Numbered from the stretch's first letter, positions 41,301 to 50,299 are shown. The stretch: DNA of 64,000 nucleotides from Mycolicibacterium sp. P1-5 (GCF_008329565.1 NZ_NPKT01000014.1:62001-126000), one strand, 5' to 3'. Numbers and translations: made by a program. Notes: generated from the sequence alone by a model not told the origin.

Positions 41301-43040
41301 ATGACAGACACGATGACCGACGCACCGGTCGCGGACACCAAGCAGCAGGCGGTCGTCGAGACCGCGCATCGACGCCGTCGGATGGACGTTGAGCACCCTC
41401 GGTACAAGTGGGTGGCGTTGTCGAACACCACGCTGGGCGCGCTGCTGGCCTCGATCAACTCCTCGATCGTGTTGATCTCGCTGCCGGCGATCTTCCGCGG
41501 CATCGGGCTCAATCCGCTGGCGCCGGGCAATGTCGGCTATCTGCTGTGGATGCTCATGGGGTATCTCGTCGTGACCGCCGTTCTGGTGGTTCCGCTGGGC
41601 CGGCTCGGTGACATCTTCGGCCGGGTCCGCATCTACACCTTGGGCTTCGTCGTCTTCACGATCGCCGCAATCGCCTTGTCGTTCGACCCACTTCATCTGA
41701 CGGGCGGCGCCGTCTGGCTGATCGGTTGGCGCGTGGTTCAGGGGGTCGGCGGGGCGATGCTGATGGCGTGCTCGGCGGCAATCCTCACCGACGCCTTTCC
41801 CAGCCGTCAGCGCGGGATGGCATTGGGCGTCAACCAGGTCGCGGCGATCGCCGGGCAGTTTCTGGGCTTGTTGATCGGCGGCCTGCTGTCGCAGTGGGAT
41901 TGGCGGGCGGTCTTCTGGGTGGGCGTACCGCTCGGCTTGGCCGGAACCGTCTGGAGTATCCGGTCTTTGGTGGAGGTCGGCGTGCGCACCCCGGCGCGGC
42001 TGGACTGGTCGGGGACTGCGCTGTTCGCGGTCGGATTCACCGTGCTGCTGGCCGGAATCACCTACGGCATTCAACCCTACGGCGGGCATCCCACCGGCTG
42101 GACCAATCCGTGGGTGCTGGGTGCGATCGGGCTGGGGGTGTTGCTGCTCGGCGCGTTGTCCATCGTCGAACTTCGGGTACGCGCACCGATGCTCGACATT
42201 CGCTTGTTCAAGTCCAAGCCCTTCGCCCTCGGCAACCTCGCCGGTCTGATGGCGGCGGTCGGACGTGGGGGATTGCAATTCATGCTGATCATCTGGCTGC
42301 AGGGCATCTGGTTGCCGTTGCACGGCTACAGCTTTGAATCGACACCGTTGTGGTCAGGCATCTATCTGCTGCCGATGACGCTTGGTTTCCTGGTGGCCGG
42401 TCCGCTGTCCGGGACGTTGTCGGACAGGTTCGGCTCCCGGCCGTTCGCCATCGGTGGGATGTTGTTGATGGCCGCGACTTTCCTTGCGCTGATGGTTATC
42501 CCGGTGAATTTCAGTTTCTGGGTGTTCGGTCTGCTGATCTTCCTCAACGGGCTGGGCGGGGGCATCTTCACCTCGCCGAACACCGCGGCGATCATGTCCA
42601 GCGTGCCGGCCGCCGACCGTGGCGCGGCCTCGGGCATCCGGGCCACATTCACCAACGCAGGCATGTCCCTGTCCATCGGCATCTTCTTCTCGCTGATGAT
42701 CGCAGGCCTGGCCAGGACGCTGCCGGGGACCTTGAGTGCAGGGCTCCAGCAGCAGGGGGTCGCGATGACCGACGCGCATCGTATCGCCGAGCTACCGCCG
42801 GTGGGCAGCCTGTTCGCGGCCTTCCTTGGCTACAACCCGATCGGCGAACTCCTGGGCCCCACCTTGCAGCAGCCCGGGGTGAATGCGTCGGTGCTCACGG
42901 GCAAGGAATTCTTCCCGCATCTCATTTCGGGACCATTCCACGCAGGCCTGACTGTGGTGTTCATCGCCGCGACGGTGATGATGGTGATCGGGGCGGCTGC
43001 GTCCTGGGTGAATCCGGGGCGAGTCGCCGACCGAGACTAG
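41301..43040 (+). CDS. MFS multidrug transporter, 14-TM EmrB/QacA type
   Basis: This 579-residue protein has about 14 hydrophobic segments and the drug-efflux motif LGRLGDIFGRVRIY between helices 2 and 3, then a motif-C-like GxxxGPxxGG equivalent (LGLLIGGLLSQW). Such antiporters export hydrophobic cations or drugs using the proton gradient. ATG 41301 is preferred over the longer frame because it gives a normal cytosolic N-terminus. An AT-rich region (TCATT-N9-AATGA, about 41234) upstream could be a weak operator. No regulator is adjacent. Confidence 0.88.
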   Translation: MTDTMTDAPVADTKQQAVVETAHRRRRMDVEHPRYKWVALSNTTLGALLASINSSIVLISLPAIFRGIGLNPLAPGNVGYLLWMLMGYLVVTAVLVVPLGRLGDIFGRVRIYTLGFVVFTIAAIALSFDPLHLTGGAVWLIGWRVVQGVGGAMLMACSAAILTDAFPSRQRGMALGVNQVAAIAGQFLGLLIGGLLSQWDWRAVFWVGVPLGLAGTVWSIRSLVEVGVRTPARLDWSGTALFAVGFTVLLAGITYGIQPYGGHPTGWTNPWVLGAIGLGVLLLGALSIVELRVRAPMLDIRLFKSKPFALGNLAGLMAAVGRGGLQFMLIIWLQGIWLPLHGYSFESTPLWSGIYLLPMTLGFLVAGPLSGTLSDRFGSRPFAIGGMLLMAATFLALMVIPVNFSFWVFGLLIFLNGLGGGIFTSPNTAAIMSSVPAADRGAASGIRATFTNAGMSLSIGIFFSLMIAGLARTLPGTLSAGLQQQGVAMTDAHRIAELPPVGSLFAAFLGYNPIGELLGPTLQQPGVNASVLTGKEFFPHLISGPFHAGLTVVFIAATVMMVIGAAASWVNPGRVADRD

Positions 43041-43198
43041 CGGCGGCGCAGCCAGTCGCCGAACGATCGGCGGAAGCCGGGGGGATTGGCCGTCAGACCG
43101 AGCCGCCCGCAGCTGTGCACGTGCAGCGGTGTCACCGGCGCGGGTGCCTGCGGAGCTACCTCGCCATGGGGGTGGTGAACGAGGTTTTCCGGCTTCAT
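43037..43198 (-). CDS. Possible small protein, 53 residues
   Basis: A 54-codon open frame on the minus strand starts MKPENLVHHPHGEVAPQAPA and ends FGDWLRRR. A GAGG Shine-Dalgarno lies about 10 bp upstream. Its stop overlaps the MFS stop within CTAG. It is proline/histidine-rich, with no recognised domain, and could be a chance frame in GC-rich DNA, though the ribosome-binding site supports it. Confidence 0.4.
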   Translation of the reverse strand: MKPENLVHHPHGEVAPQAPAPVTPLHVHSCGRLGLTANPPGFRRSFGDWLRRR

Positions 43199-43479
43199 GC
43201 GGCTAAGTCCTCACTTCGTCACTGGACAGTGCGTCCGTTGGCGGCTGCTGGTCATTGCAGCTAACGCCGACGATACCATCGCCCCGCGCATAAGTGCAGC
43301 ACAAGGCCATACTTTATGTGGTCGATGAATCGGATGGTTATCTATTAACGGGCATTCTCGCTGGTCAATCAGCTGTCTTAGGCTTTTGCCCAGCCGATTC
43401 ACAGCGATCCATCTCACAGGTAGGTGCGGGCCGATGTCCCCGCGCGTCCGGCAACGTCGCAATCCAGATCAGGCGACGC
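43199..43479. other. Intergenic region, no gene seen
   Basis: This 281-bp stretch between the small minus-strand frame and the P450 stop is AT-richer than its surroundings (43300-43380). It contains a GCTGC...GCAGC inverted repeat near 43243. I see no supportable gene, tRNA or mobile-element end. Confidence 0.5.
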
Positions 43480-44685
43480 TCAGCGCAACAGGATGGGCAG
43501 CCGCTCCCAGCCCCGCACGGTCGACGTCGGCGCGAGCTTGGCACCTGTGTAGTCGATGTCCCATTCGGGGAAGCGGTTGAGCAGCTCGTCGAGCGCAACC
43601 CGCCCCTCGAGCCTGGCCAGGTTGGCGCCGAGGCAGTAGTGGACACCCTTGCCGAAGGTCAGATGACTGATGGTGTCGCGGTGGATGTTGAAGCTGTCGG
43701 GGTCGTCGTAACGGCGCGGATCGCGGTTGGCGGCGCCGAAGAGCAACAGCATCGCGCTGCCTGCGGGCACCGTCGTGCCGTAGCACTCGAAGTCTCTGAT
43801 CAGATAACGCCCGACGTGCGGCCCGGTGGGTTCGAAGCGCAGGGTTTCGTCGATCGCGCGGTTCAGCAGGGAGCGGTCGTTGCGGACGTCGCGCCGTTGG
43901 TCGGGGTGCTCAGCGAGAACCTTGGCCAGCCAGCCGATCAGCCGGCCCGTCGTCTCGTTGCCCGCGCCGGCCACCACCTGGGTGTAGTGCAGCACCTCTT
44001 TGCGAGTCAGCTTGCGGGTGACATCCTGCTCGTCGGTGAACTCGACGTTGAGCAGTGCGGTCATCAGATCGTCGGAGGGATTGTTGGCGCGCCACTCGAC
44101 GTAGTCGGCGTAGACCCGGCCGTCGGCGATGCGGTCGGGATCGGCGACCTTCATCGGGGCGCCGGGTTTGGTGCGCAGGTTGGCGTCGTTGGCGTCGCGC
44201 ACCGAAACCTGTTCGGATTCCGGGATTCCCAGCAGCATGCCGATCACCCGCATCGGCATCATCGAGGCCAGTTCGGTGATGATGTCGAAGCCGCCTGAGC
44301 CGACCAGCGGATCGAGGCAGCCGATGCAATATCGGCGGATCTGGTCCTCGACCTCGGCCATCCGCCGAGGCGTGAACACCCGCGACATCAGCCCGCGCAG
44401 CTGCGTATGGGCTGGCGGATCCTGGAACATCATCACGCCGCCGGGCATGTCGAAGTCAGACTTGATCAGTTCGAGGATGTCGCTGCGGCTGTTGGAGAAC
44501 GTCTCCCAGTTCGACAGCGCCGCTTCGACATCGGAGTGCCGTGACAACGCCCAGAAGTCATACCGCTCGTTGTGGTAGATCGGCGCCTCGTCGCGAAGGC
44601 GGGCATACACCGGATACGGGTTGGCGACGATGTCGACGTCATAAGGGTCGTAATAGACGGTGTCGTTCGCAATCGCCATGTCCAT
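43480..44685 (-). CDS. Cytochrome P450
   Basis: This 401-residue soluble bacterial P450 has the I-helix oxygen-activation motif AGAGNETT, the K-helix ETLR (DETLRFEP) and the haem-ligand signature FGKGVHYCLGANLAR with Cys351. It probably needs a ferredoxin and reductase; candidate partners (FdxA and a flavoprotein) lie 7-12 kb away, but no link is shown. ATG 44685 or ATG 44679 starts it, the latter with GGGGA at good spacing. A perfect TGAGC-type palindrome lies 26 bp upstream, suggesting TetR control. The substrate is unknown. Confidence 0.92.
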   Translation of the reverse strand: MDMAIANDTVYYDPYDVDIVANPYPVYARLRDEAPIYHNERYDFWALSRHSDVEAALSNWETFSNSRSDILELIKSDFDMPGGVMMFQDPPAHTQLRGLMSRVFTPRRMAEVEDQIRRYCIGCLDPLVGSGGFDIITELASMMPMRVIGMLLGIPESEQVSVRDANDANLRTKPGAPMKVADPDRIADGRVYADYVEWRANNPSDDLMTALLNVEFTDEQDVTRKLTRKEVLHYTQVVAGAGNETTGRLIGWLAKVLAEHPDQRRDVRNDRSLLNRAIDETLRFEPTGPHVGRYLIRDFECYGTTVPAGSAMLLLFGAANRDPRRYDDPDSFNIHRDTISHLTFGKGVHYCLGANLARLEGRVALDELLNRFPEWDIDYTGAKLAPTSTVRGWERLPILLR

Positions 44686-44710
44686 CCCCAGCTGTGGCCC
44701 GTGTGCTTGC

Positions 44711-44724
44711 TGAGCGATCGCTCA
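44711..44724 (-). promoter_or_regulatory. Perfect 14-bp palindrome upstream of the P450 (TetR-operator-like)
   Basis: TGAGCGATCGCTCA is fully self-complementary and lies 26-39 bp before the P450 start. Palindromes of this form are typical TetR-family operators in mycobacteria. No TetR gene is present in the neighbourhood, so the regulator would be encoded elsewhere. Confidence 0.6.
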
Positions 44725-44774
44725 AACTCTCGGGTGGTGCCATGTTTAGCAGCCCTGGCGAGCGCGGGTCAAGG

Positions 44775-45311
44775 TCAGGTGGTCTGACAAAGGGCTCCTC
44801 CGTCTGCCTCCCATCGATGCAACGCGACAGCTGCGTTTGTCGTGTCCGTTGTGGGATGTATGCCGGTTCCGAGTAGTAGTTGCTCGGGGGTGGACGAGTC
44901 GAAGGCGTTGGCGGCGGCCATCACCACGTTGTATGCGAGTGAAGCGTCGGTGTACGGGGGGACCACCAGCAGCGTCAATGTGCCGAACTGGGCTCCGGTC
45001 ACTGAGATGACGTTCGGGCCGCCGTTGGATTCGAGGAGTATGGTCCCGTCGGGGTGCTCGACGTGTTGCGGTACTGGGCCCCAGTCATCTTCGTGGTATT
45101 GCACACGGTCAATGGGGCCGAACCGCGACGTCAGTGCTGCCAGCAGGGGAGCGAGTTCGGGGATCAGCAGTGTAGATCGTGGCCACCATGCTCCTTGGAC
45201 GTACCCGCAGGCCTGGTGAGCGGGTTTCAACTGCATTCGCAGAGTTGCGATTCTGGGTCGGCGTGGCCGTGCGGGCGCTGCTGTGGCCATTCGCTCCATT
45301 GTGGTTGTCAT
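44775..45311 (-). CDS. DUF5994 family protein
   Basis: This 178-residue protein starts at ATG 45311, fixed by AAGGAGG 8 bp upstream; the open frame upstream is rejected. Recognisable blocks are RMQLKPAHQACGYVQGAWWPRS near residue 30, RFGPIDRVQYHEDDW and LTLLVVPPYTD, the hallmarks of the actinobacterial DUF5994 group of unknown function. It lies downstream of two Gre-like genes (61 bp) on the same strand and probably shares their transcript. Confidence 0.83.
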   Translation of the reverse strand: MTTTMERMATAAPARPRRPRIATLRMQLKPAHQACGYVQGAWWPRSTLLIPELAPLLAALTSRFGPIDRVQYHEDDWGPVPQHVEHPDGTILLESNGGPNVISVTGAQFGTLTLLVVPPYTDASLAYNVVMAAANAFDSSTPEQLLLGTGIHPTTDTTNAAVALHRWEADGGALCQTT

Positions 45312-45372
45312 CTTGCTGACCTCCTTGTTGTTCAATCGCTTGTGGGCGTTCGCTTTTCACGCTTCCGCGATT

Positions 45373-45855
45373 TCATTGGGATGTGGGCTGCCTCAGGCCA
45401 GCGGCGTGGAGGCCGTATGGCACTGCGTTCAGGACTGTGACGGTCAGGGCGCGACCAGTGGACAGCCGGTAGGTGCGCCGTTCGTCGGGGCGTGCCCCTG
45501 CGATGGCGGCACCTAACGGGGATTGGATGGAATAGACCGCCATATCGGCATATTCGGCACCGTGCACGCCCAGCAGGAATGTGTCGATGTCACCGGTGTC
45601 GTCGTAGCGAATGGTCACCACCATTCCGGGTTCGGCGATCCCGTCGTTGGGTGGGTCCTCCCCGACGACGGCGTTGATCAGGAGGTCGTGAATCTGTTGA
45701 ATTCGCGTCTCCCACGCGCGTCGCACAGCGGTCGCGTTTTCGTCGTTATCGTCATCGGCAATTCCGGCGGAGAACAGAAAGCGCAAGGTGTCCAGCTCCT
45801 GGTGCAGCCTCTCGTGCGCCTGTGGTGAAATCCAAACACGTGGAGCGCTGGGCAT
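45373..45855 (-). CDS. GreA/GreB-family factor, second tandem copy
   Basis: This 160-residue protein has a shortened helical N-terminus (WISPQAHERLHQELDTLR) carrying an acidic DDDNDENAT tip, then a GreA/GreB-type C-terminal FKBP-like domain (EPGMVVTIRYDDTGD, SIQSPLGAAIAGARPDE). Gre factors bind RNA polymerase in its secondary channel and stimulate transcript cleavage; the acidic tip is needed for that. Here the tip is degenerate relative to GDLSENAEY. ATG 45855 follows AAAGGAAC and is 1 bp from the preceding paralogue's stop. Confidence 0.82.
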   Translation of the reverse strand: MPSAPRVWISPQAHERLHQELDTLRFLFSAGIADDDNDENATAVRRAWETRIQQIHDLLINAVVGEDPPNDGIAEPGMVVTIRYDDTGDIDTFLLGVHGAEYADMAVYSIQSPLGAAIAGARPDERRTYRLSTGRALTVTVLNAVPYGLHAAGLRQPTSQ

Positions 45856-45856
45856 G

Positions 45857-46357
45857 TCAGTTCCTTTCCACCGATGAAGCTGGCCGTGCTGATCCCGGTG
45901 CGTGCATTCCGTACGGCATCGCCTTGAGTAGCGTGACTGGCAGGTCGGCTCCGCTGGGGATGGAGTAGGTGCGCTGTTCGCCGACGTGCGCGCCGGTGAT
46001 TGCGCGCCCGAGCGGTGATTGCGTTGAGTACACGTCGATGTCGGTCTCTTCGGCGCCGCGCACGCCGAGTAGGAATGTTTCGATCTCACCGGTGTCGTCG
46101 TAACGAACGGTCAGAACCATTCCCGGTTCGGCGATGCCGTCGTCGGGGGGGTCTTCACCGACCACGGCGGTGGACAGCAGTTCCTGGATCTGGCGGATAC
46201 GTGCTTGTCGCGCTGAATATTTCGCGACGAGGTTGACCTCATAGTCCATGAGGTCATCAGGAACTTCGATGTTGGGATGTGAACGCAGCGCGGCAAGTTC
46301 GGCCTGCAGCCGAATGTGCGCGTCGCGCGTCATCCAAAGGCGTTCGGTGCTAGTCAT
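45857..46357 (-). CDS. GreA/GreB-family factor, first tandem copy
   Basis: This 166-residue protein is a paralogue of the next gene; both share VVGEDPP-DGIAEPGM in the middle and QSPLG-AI-GA in the C-terminal domain. The N-terminal helices are short (about 65 residues) and lack GDLSENAEY, having PDDLMDYEVN at the expected tip. It may compete for the polymerase secondary channel without cleavage activity, as some Gre-like anti-factors do, but this is inference. A long GC hairpin upstream separates it from the oxidase gene. Confidence 0.82.
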   Translation of the reverse strand: MTSTERLWMTRDAHIRLQAELAALRSHPNIEVPDDLMDYEVNLVAKYSARQARIRQIQELLSTAVVGEDPPDDGIAEPGMVLTVRYDDTGEIETFLLGVRGAEETDIDVYSTQSPLGRAITGAHVGEQRTYSIPSGADLPVTLLKAMPYGMHAPGSARPASSVERN

Positions 46358-46390
46358 TTCGTTGGTGTCCTTTTCCTTGAGGTAGGGGTT

Positions 46391-46434
46391 GTCGTCAGGG
46401 GCGGGCCGGTGGCGGAAGCGCCGCCCCTGACGAC
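46391..46434 (-). terminator. Long stem-loop between DadA-like and Gre-like genes
   Basis: GTCGTCAGGGGCGG (46391-46404) pairs perfectly with CCGCCCCTGACGAC (46421-46434), with a 16-nt loop. It sits after the DadA-like stop and before the Gre operon start (46357). There is no U-tract, as is common for mycobacterial terminators. It could equally be a leader structure of the Gre operon. Confidence 0.6.
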
Positions 46435-46489
46435 TCGAGCGCCCATGGTTAGGGGTTGCACGGGCGGTGTGGACCAGCGGTTGGCGGGC

Positions 46490-47755
46490 CTAGTGGCCCG
46501 TTCGGCGTAACGGGTCGAAGTCACGCAGGGCTTCGGGTTGCTTCCCGGTGGTGATCTGTTCGGCCAGCAACCGGCCGGTCACCGGCCCGTGCGCCAGCCC
46601 CCACATTCCGTGGCCGCCGGCCACGTAGACGCCGCGCGACATCTCACCGATCAGAGGGCGACCGTCGGGGGTGACCGGGCGCGGACCGACCCAGATGTCG
46701 CTGCGCTCAGCCCAGCGCACCCCTTCGAGCAGCGGGCTGGCAGAGGCGACGATGGCGCCCACTCGTGCCGGTACCACCGATTCGTGGGGGTCGCGGAATT
46801 CCATGGTTCCAGACACTCGCAGTGCGCCGTGGTAGGGCGTGCACGCCACCCGCGCGTCGGGCAGGTAGATGGGACCGGTAATGGGTCGGTCCACGGGCAC
46901 GGTGAACGAGTAGCCGCGACCGGACTGCACCGGAACGCGCACCCGACTGCCTGCCAGCCGGGATAGCCATGCGCCGGTGGCGATCACCGCGGTGTCGGCA
47001 GTCAACGGCTTGCCGCTGCGTGGGTAAACGGTGATCCCGCTACCGGAGCTGAACACGCCTCGCACTTCCAGTGTGTGCATTCGTGCACCGCGATCGATGA
47101 CCGCTTGTCCCAGCGCGTGTACGAAGCGTCCGGGGTCGACGAAGCGTTGACCGTTGATGCTCAGGGCGGCGGTGATCGCCGGCGACGCCAGCGGAACTTG
47201 TTCGCGCAGTGCCTCGCCCGCCAATCCGGTGACAGACATTGTCTGCCCGGCGGTTTCGAGACCGTGAAGCTCGCGCATCATGCGTTCGGCTTGTTTGGTG
47301 CTGCGGAACAGCGCGGTGATCGGTGCGTCGGTGACCGGCGCGTCCACGCCGTTGGCGACCAGCACATCGAAGGCTTCGATGGCTTCCTCGTTGAGCGGCA
47401 CGTTCGCGCGGACCGCCCGCTTCCACGACGAACGCCGGCAGTTGCTGACGAAATGCATCAAGAAGACCGCGAGCGCGGAGTCGGCCGCCACGGGAATGTG
47501 CAGCGGGGCGGTCGGGTCGGCCAGTGCGCGCAGCCCGTAGCGCAGCACGCTCGGTGAGTTCAGCGGAAGGGTCAGTGCCGGTGAGATCCAGCCCGCGTTA
47601 CCCCAGGACGCCCCGGCGGCCACGCCGGAGCGGTCCACCATCGTGACGTCGACGCCACGCTCTTGGAGGAACCACGCCGTCGACAACCCAACGATGCCCG
47701 CACCGACCACGATCGCCGACCTGGGGCCGCCGTCCATGCGCTCGCCGCCGCTCAT
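46490..47755 (-). CDS. FAD-dependent D-amino-acid dehydrogenase-like oxidoreductase (DadA/DAO family)
   Basis: This 421-residue flavoprotein has an N-terminal dinucleotide fold (IVVGAGIVGLSTAWFLQERG), then GASWGNAGWISP, and a C-terminal FAD segment GHGMWGLAHGPVTG. These match the DadA/D-amino-acid oxidase group, which oxidises D-amino acids or related amines to keto acids. The start at ATG 47755 follows GGAGG 8 bp upstream; longer frames are rejected. A PucR-family regulator lies upstream on the same strand, with a tiny opposite-strand gene between them, and may control it. Confidence 0.88.
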   Translation of the reverse strand: MSGGERMDGGPRSAIVVGAGIVGLSTAWFLQERGVDVTMVDRSGVAAGASWGNAGWISPALTLPLNSPSVLRYGLRALADPTAPLHIPVAADSALAVFLMHFVSNCRRSSWKRAVRANVPLNEEAIEAFDVLVANGVDAPVTDAPITALFRSTKQAERMMRELHGLETAGQTMSVTGLAGEALREQVPLASPAITAALSINGQRFVDPGRFVHALGQAVIDRGARMHTLEVRGVFSSGSGITVYPRSGKPLTADTAVIATGAWLSRLAGSRVRVPVQSGRGYSFTVPVDRPITGPIYLPDARVACTPYHGALRVSGTMEFRDPHESVVPARVGAIVASASPLLEGVRWAERSDIWVGPRPVTPDGRPLIGEMSRGVYVAGGHGMWGLAHGPVTGRLLAEQITTGKQPEALRDFDPLRRTGH

Positions 47756-48009
47756 CACAAGCCTCCACATCTGAACTTTCGTTGTTGTCTCCATGCTCGC
47801 GTGCAGCACGCGGGTCGCGCTTGCTGAGATCCGACAAGCAGCCGATGCCCGGTTGTCGCGTTCCGACAATGCCGTCTGATCACGCCGTTTCGTTCGGCGA
47901 TGAAGTAGGCGCCGGGCGACAGGTACACCAATTGCGAGATAGGTGGCGCTTTATTTTTTCTGACGTATGGTCGGGACAGGTGGTTGCCACTTCGTATTAA
48001 GGAGCGACA

Positions 48010-48132
48010 ATGGCTGATAAATCTCCGGGTAAAAGCGTTCGCAAGCCCGCGCTGTCCATCAAGGAACGTCGGGCGGCCAAGCGCGCCAGGGCTTTAACGT
48101 CGACACCGATTGTGCGCAAGCGCAAGCCCTGA
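48010..48132 (+). CDS. Very small basic conserved protein, 40 residues
   Basis: This 40-residue frame begins MADKSPGKSVRKPALS, then IKERRAAKRARA, and ends with VRKRKP. It has a strong AAGGAG 6 bp upstream of the ATG. It is about 40 percent Lys/Arg. Short proteins starting MADKSPR.. with a KSIKEKRA core are familiar from mycobacterial genomes (memory only). It may bind nucleic acid or ribosomes. The preceding 254-bp gap holds its promoter region and nothing else I can support. Confidence 0.72.
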   Translation: MADKSPGKSVRKPALSIKERRAAKRARALTSTPIVRKRKP

Positions 48133-48270
48133 CAAATGCACGCATGGCCCTCCTCTGTGTGGTCTTGAATGCCGTTGTCTGCCAGACATTCCCGCTCTGC
48201 GGCGTGTACCGAGTCGGGAACAGCGTGCGGGCCTGGCCGCAGAAGCGCGGCATGTGTCGACAACGTACGG

Positions 48271-49800
48271 TCAGTCGGTGTCGCTCGCCGCGAGTTCGAT
48301 CATCATGGCCAGTCGCTTTTTGGCGTCGTCGAGCTCGAGATTGGTGATCTCGGCCATTTTCCGTAACCGGTAGCGCACGGTGTTCTCGTGTACTCCCAGA
48401 CGGTTGCCCGCTTCAGTCGGGTCGCCCTGCGCCTCCAGCCAGGCCCGCAGCGTGGGCACGTAGTCGGTTGTGTGCGCGCGGTCGTGGCGGCGAAGGTCGG
48501 CCACCGGTCCGCGATCGGGGGATCGGCCTGAGCGCGCCGCGGTGCGCAGCCGCTGCAGCAGGATGTCGTCCCAGGACTCGTCGTAGGCCGGGGGCCTCGC
48601 GCCAGTTGGCCAGATTTCGTGGAGTGCCAGACATTCGTCGGCCTCGTGGCGCGCCGCGACGAGGTCGGCGACCTCGGCGGCTCCGCTGATGCCGGCCAAC
48701 ACCGTCACCCGTTCGGACAGCGCTGCGCGCAGGCCGGTGACCCACCGCCGCGCGACGTCCGCCTCGTCGCCGGGCAGCAGGGTGTAGACGGTGTTACCGG
48801 CCAGTGCGCTGCGCCCCGGCCGGGACCAGCCGAACCCGGTGGTGGCGCGCTCGAACGCCAACAGCAGCGCGGCATCTCGTTCGGCGCCGATGAACGCCTG
48901 CACCGCGATCACCCGCAACAATCCGTGCGGCAGGCCGAGCCGACTGGCTGCGGTGGCGGCATCGGCGGTGCCCTCCAGTAACCGGATCACGAGTTCGGAT
49001 TCGATCTGGCGCTCGAGGTCCGCGCTGGCACGGGAGCGCAGCAGGTGCAGGGCCACTGTGCGGGCGCCGTCGGCCAACGCGGTCAGCGCGGCGCCCTTCA
49101 GCGGCGACCGGCATTCAACCCAGACCGATCCCATGAGTTCGCGTCCCGAGCGCACCGCCACCACCATGCGTCCGGTCAAGCCGTGGTCGGGAGCCTCGGA
49201 GACGAACATCGGTTCGTCGGAGGCCGCCAAGTCTGCGTATACGCCGCGGGCGTCGAAGAATTCGCGCAACCGCTCAGGTGCCTGTCGCTCGATGATGACC
49301 GCCACTCGCGCGGGGTCGGCGTGTTGCTGTTGCCGGGAATACGCCAGCACCCGCGAGAGGCGGTCCTCGATGATGACTGCCCCGCCGGTGGCCTCGGCCA
49401 AACTGTCGGCCAATGCGAACAAATCCGTTGGGCCACGACCTGATTCGGTCTCACGGCCTTCCAAGACCAGTCCGAAGATGACAGCGGCCAACTCGCTCCA
49501 CGACATCGCCGGGTCGACCACCATCACCGCAACGCCCTCGGCCGCACCGGAGAACGCGGTGTCGTCATCCTCGCCGCCACGGATCAGCACAACAACCGCC
49601 CGCGCAGCGGCGGCCCAGCGCACCGCCTCTTTGGCCGAGCGCGCTCCGATGCCCAGCAGCACGTCGCCGACGACGGTGCGATCCGCAGCGTGCTCATGCA
49701 TGACCACGCTGCGCAGTTCCGTGGACCGGGGAACGGGGCAGAACCGCAAGCGCACCCCGTAGTTTCCCAGCACATTGACCAGGCGGTCTAACGTGATCAC
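48271..49800 (-). CDS. PucR-family transcriptional regulator
   Basis: This 509-residue protein has an N-terminal PucR-like sensory region, a GAF-like middle (GGAVIIEDRLSRVLAYS) and the C-terminal PucR helix-turn-helix (LEAQGDPTEAGNRLGVHENT, followed by a VRYRLRKM recognition-helix region). PucR-type regulators often respond to purine or amino-acid catabolites. It starts at a GTG at 49800. The nearest catabolic gene is the DadA-like oxidase on the same strand, 515 bp downstream, making it a likely target. The cupin operon ends 103 bp before it. Confidence 0.87.
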   Translation of the reverse strand: MITLDRLVNVLGNYGVRLRFCPVPRSTELRSVVMHEHAADRTVVGDVLLGIGARSAKEAVRWAAAARAVVVLIRGGEDDDTAFSGAAEGVAVMVVDPAMSWSELAAVIFGLVLEGRETESGRGPTDLFALADSLAEATGGAVIIEDRLSRVLAYSRQQQHADPARVAVIIERQAPERLREFFDARGVYADLAASDEPMFVSEAPDHGLTGRMVVAVRSGRELMGSVWVECRSPLKGAALTALADGARTVALHLLRSRASADLERQIESELVIRLLEGTADAATAASRLGLPHGLLRVIAVQAFIGAERDAALLLAFERATTGFGWSRPGRSALAGNTVYTLLPGDEADVARRWVTGLRAALSERVTVLAGISGAAEVADLVAARHEADECLALHEIWPTGARPPAYDESWDDILLQRLRTAARSGRSPDRGPVADLRRHDRAHTTDYVPTLRAWLEAQGDPTEAGNRLGVHENTVRYRLRKMAEITNLELDDAKKRLAMMIELAASDTD

Positions 49801-49903
49801 GAGCCGCTCCCAGGGCCGAACCGATCACCCAGCGTAGCGAGGACCGTGCCTGGGGGACGGTGAATCACAGGTCCGTCGTGGCGTCGGCTGCGGGACCGTC
49901 GCC

Positions 49904-50281
49904 TCAAAGCGCGGGCAGATCCTCGTCGGAGGTGGTTTTGCGGTTGAGCTCAACAGATTTGGCGACGGTGAGCAGCACGACACTGTCATCGAGGGCGTGC
50001 AGTCCGTGCCGGGCGGCGGGGATGACGAGGTGATCGCCGGGGCGACCATCCCAGCTGGTGTCGGCGCTCGTCAGCCGAACCCGCCCGTGGAGCACCTGCA
50101 GTGTGGCCTCGCCGGGACTGTCGTGGTCGTCGAGGCGGGTGCCCGCCGTCAGCGCAATCAGAGTCTGTCGCAACGTGTAGTGGTGCCCGCCGTAGACGGT
50201 GTGTGCGCTGCGGCCGCTGTGGGAGTCGTGCGCGGCCGCCAGATGCTGACGGCTGAGCGCGGTCAGCGAGATCTTGTCCAT
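49904..50281 (-). CDS. Cupin-domain protein
   Basis: This 125-residue small beta-barrel protein has cupin features: TRLDDHDSPGEATLQVLHG (a metal-ligand His and the first cupin motif, lacking part of the usual HxH) and a second motif PGDHLVIPAARHGLHA. It may bind a metal or small ligand. It is the last gene of a five-gene minus-strand operon with ferredoxin, SufR-like regulator, membrane protein and an unknown protein, 18 bp after the 95-residue gene. Confidence 0.82.
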   Translation of the reverse strand: MDKISLTALSRQHLAAAHDSHSGRSAHTVYGGHHYTLRQTLIALTAGTRLDDHDSPGEATLQVLHGRVRLTSADTSWDGRPGDHLVIPAARHGLHALDDSVVLLTVAKSVELNRKTTSDEDLPAL

Positions 50282-50299
50282 GTCGGCGGTCCCCGGTTC

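Noticed and set aside
46486-46499. GGGCCTAGTGGCCC, resembling a DosR box
   Set aside because: It overlaps the end of the DadA-like coding sequence with no promoter downstream in a sensible position.
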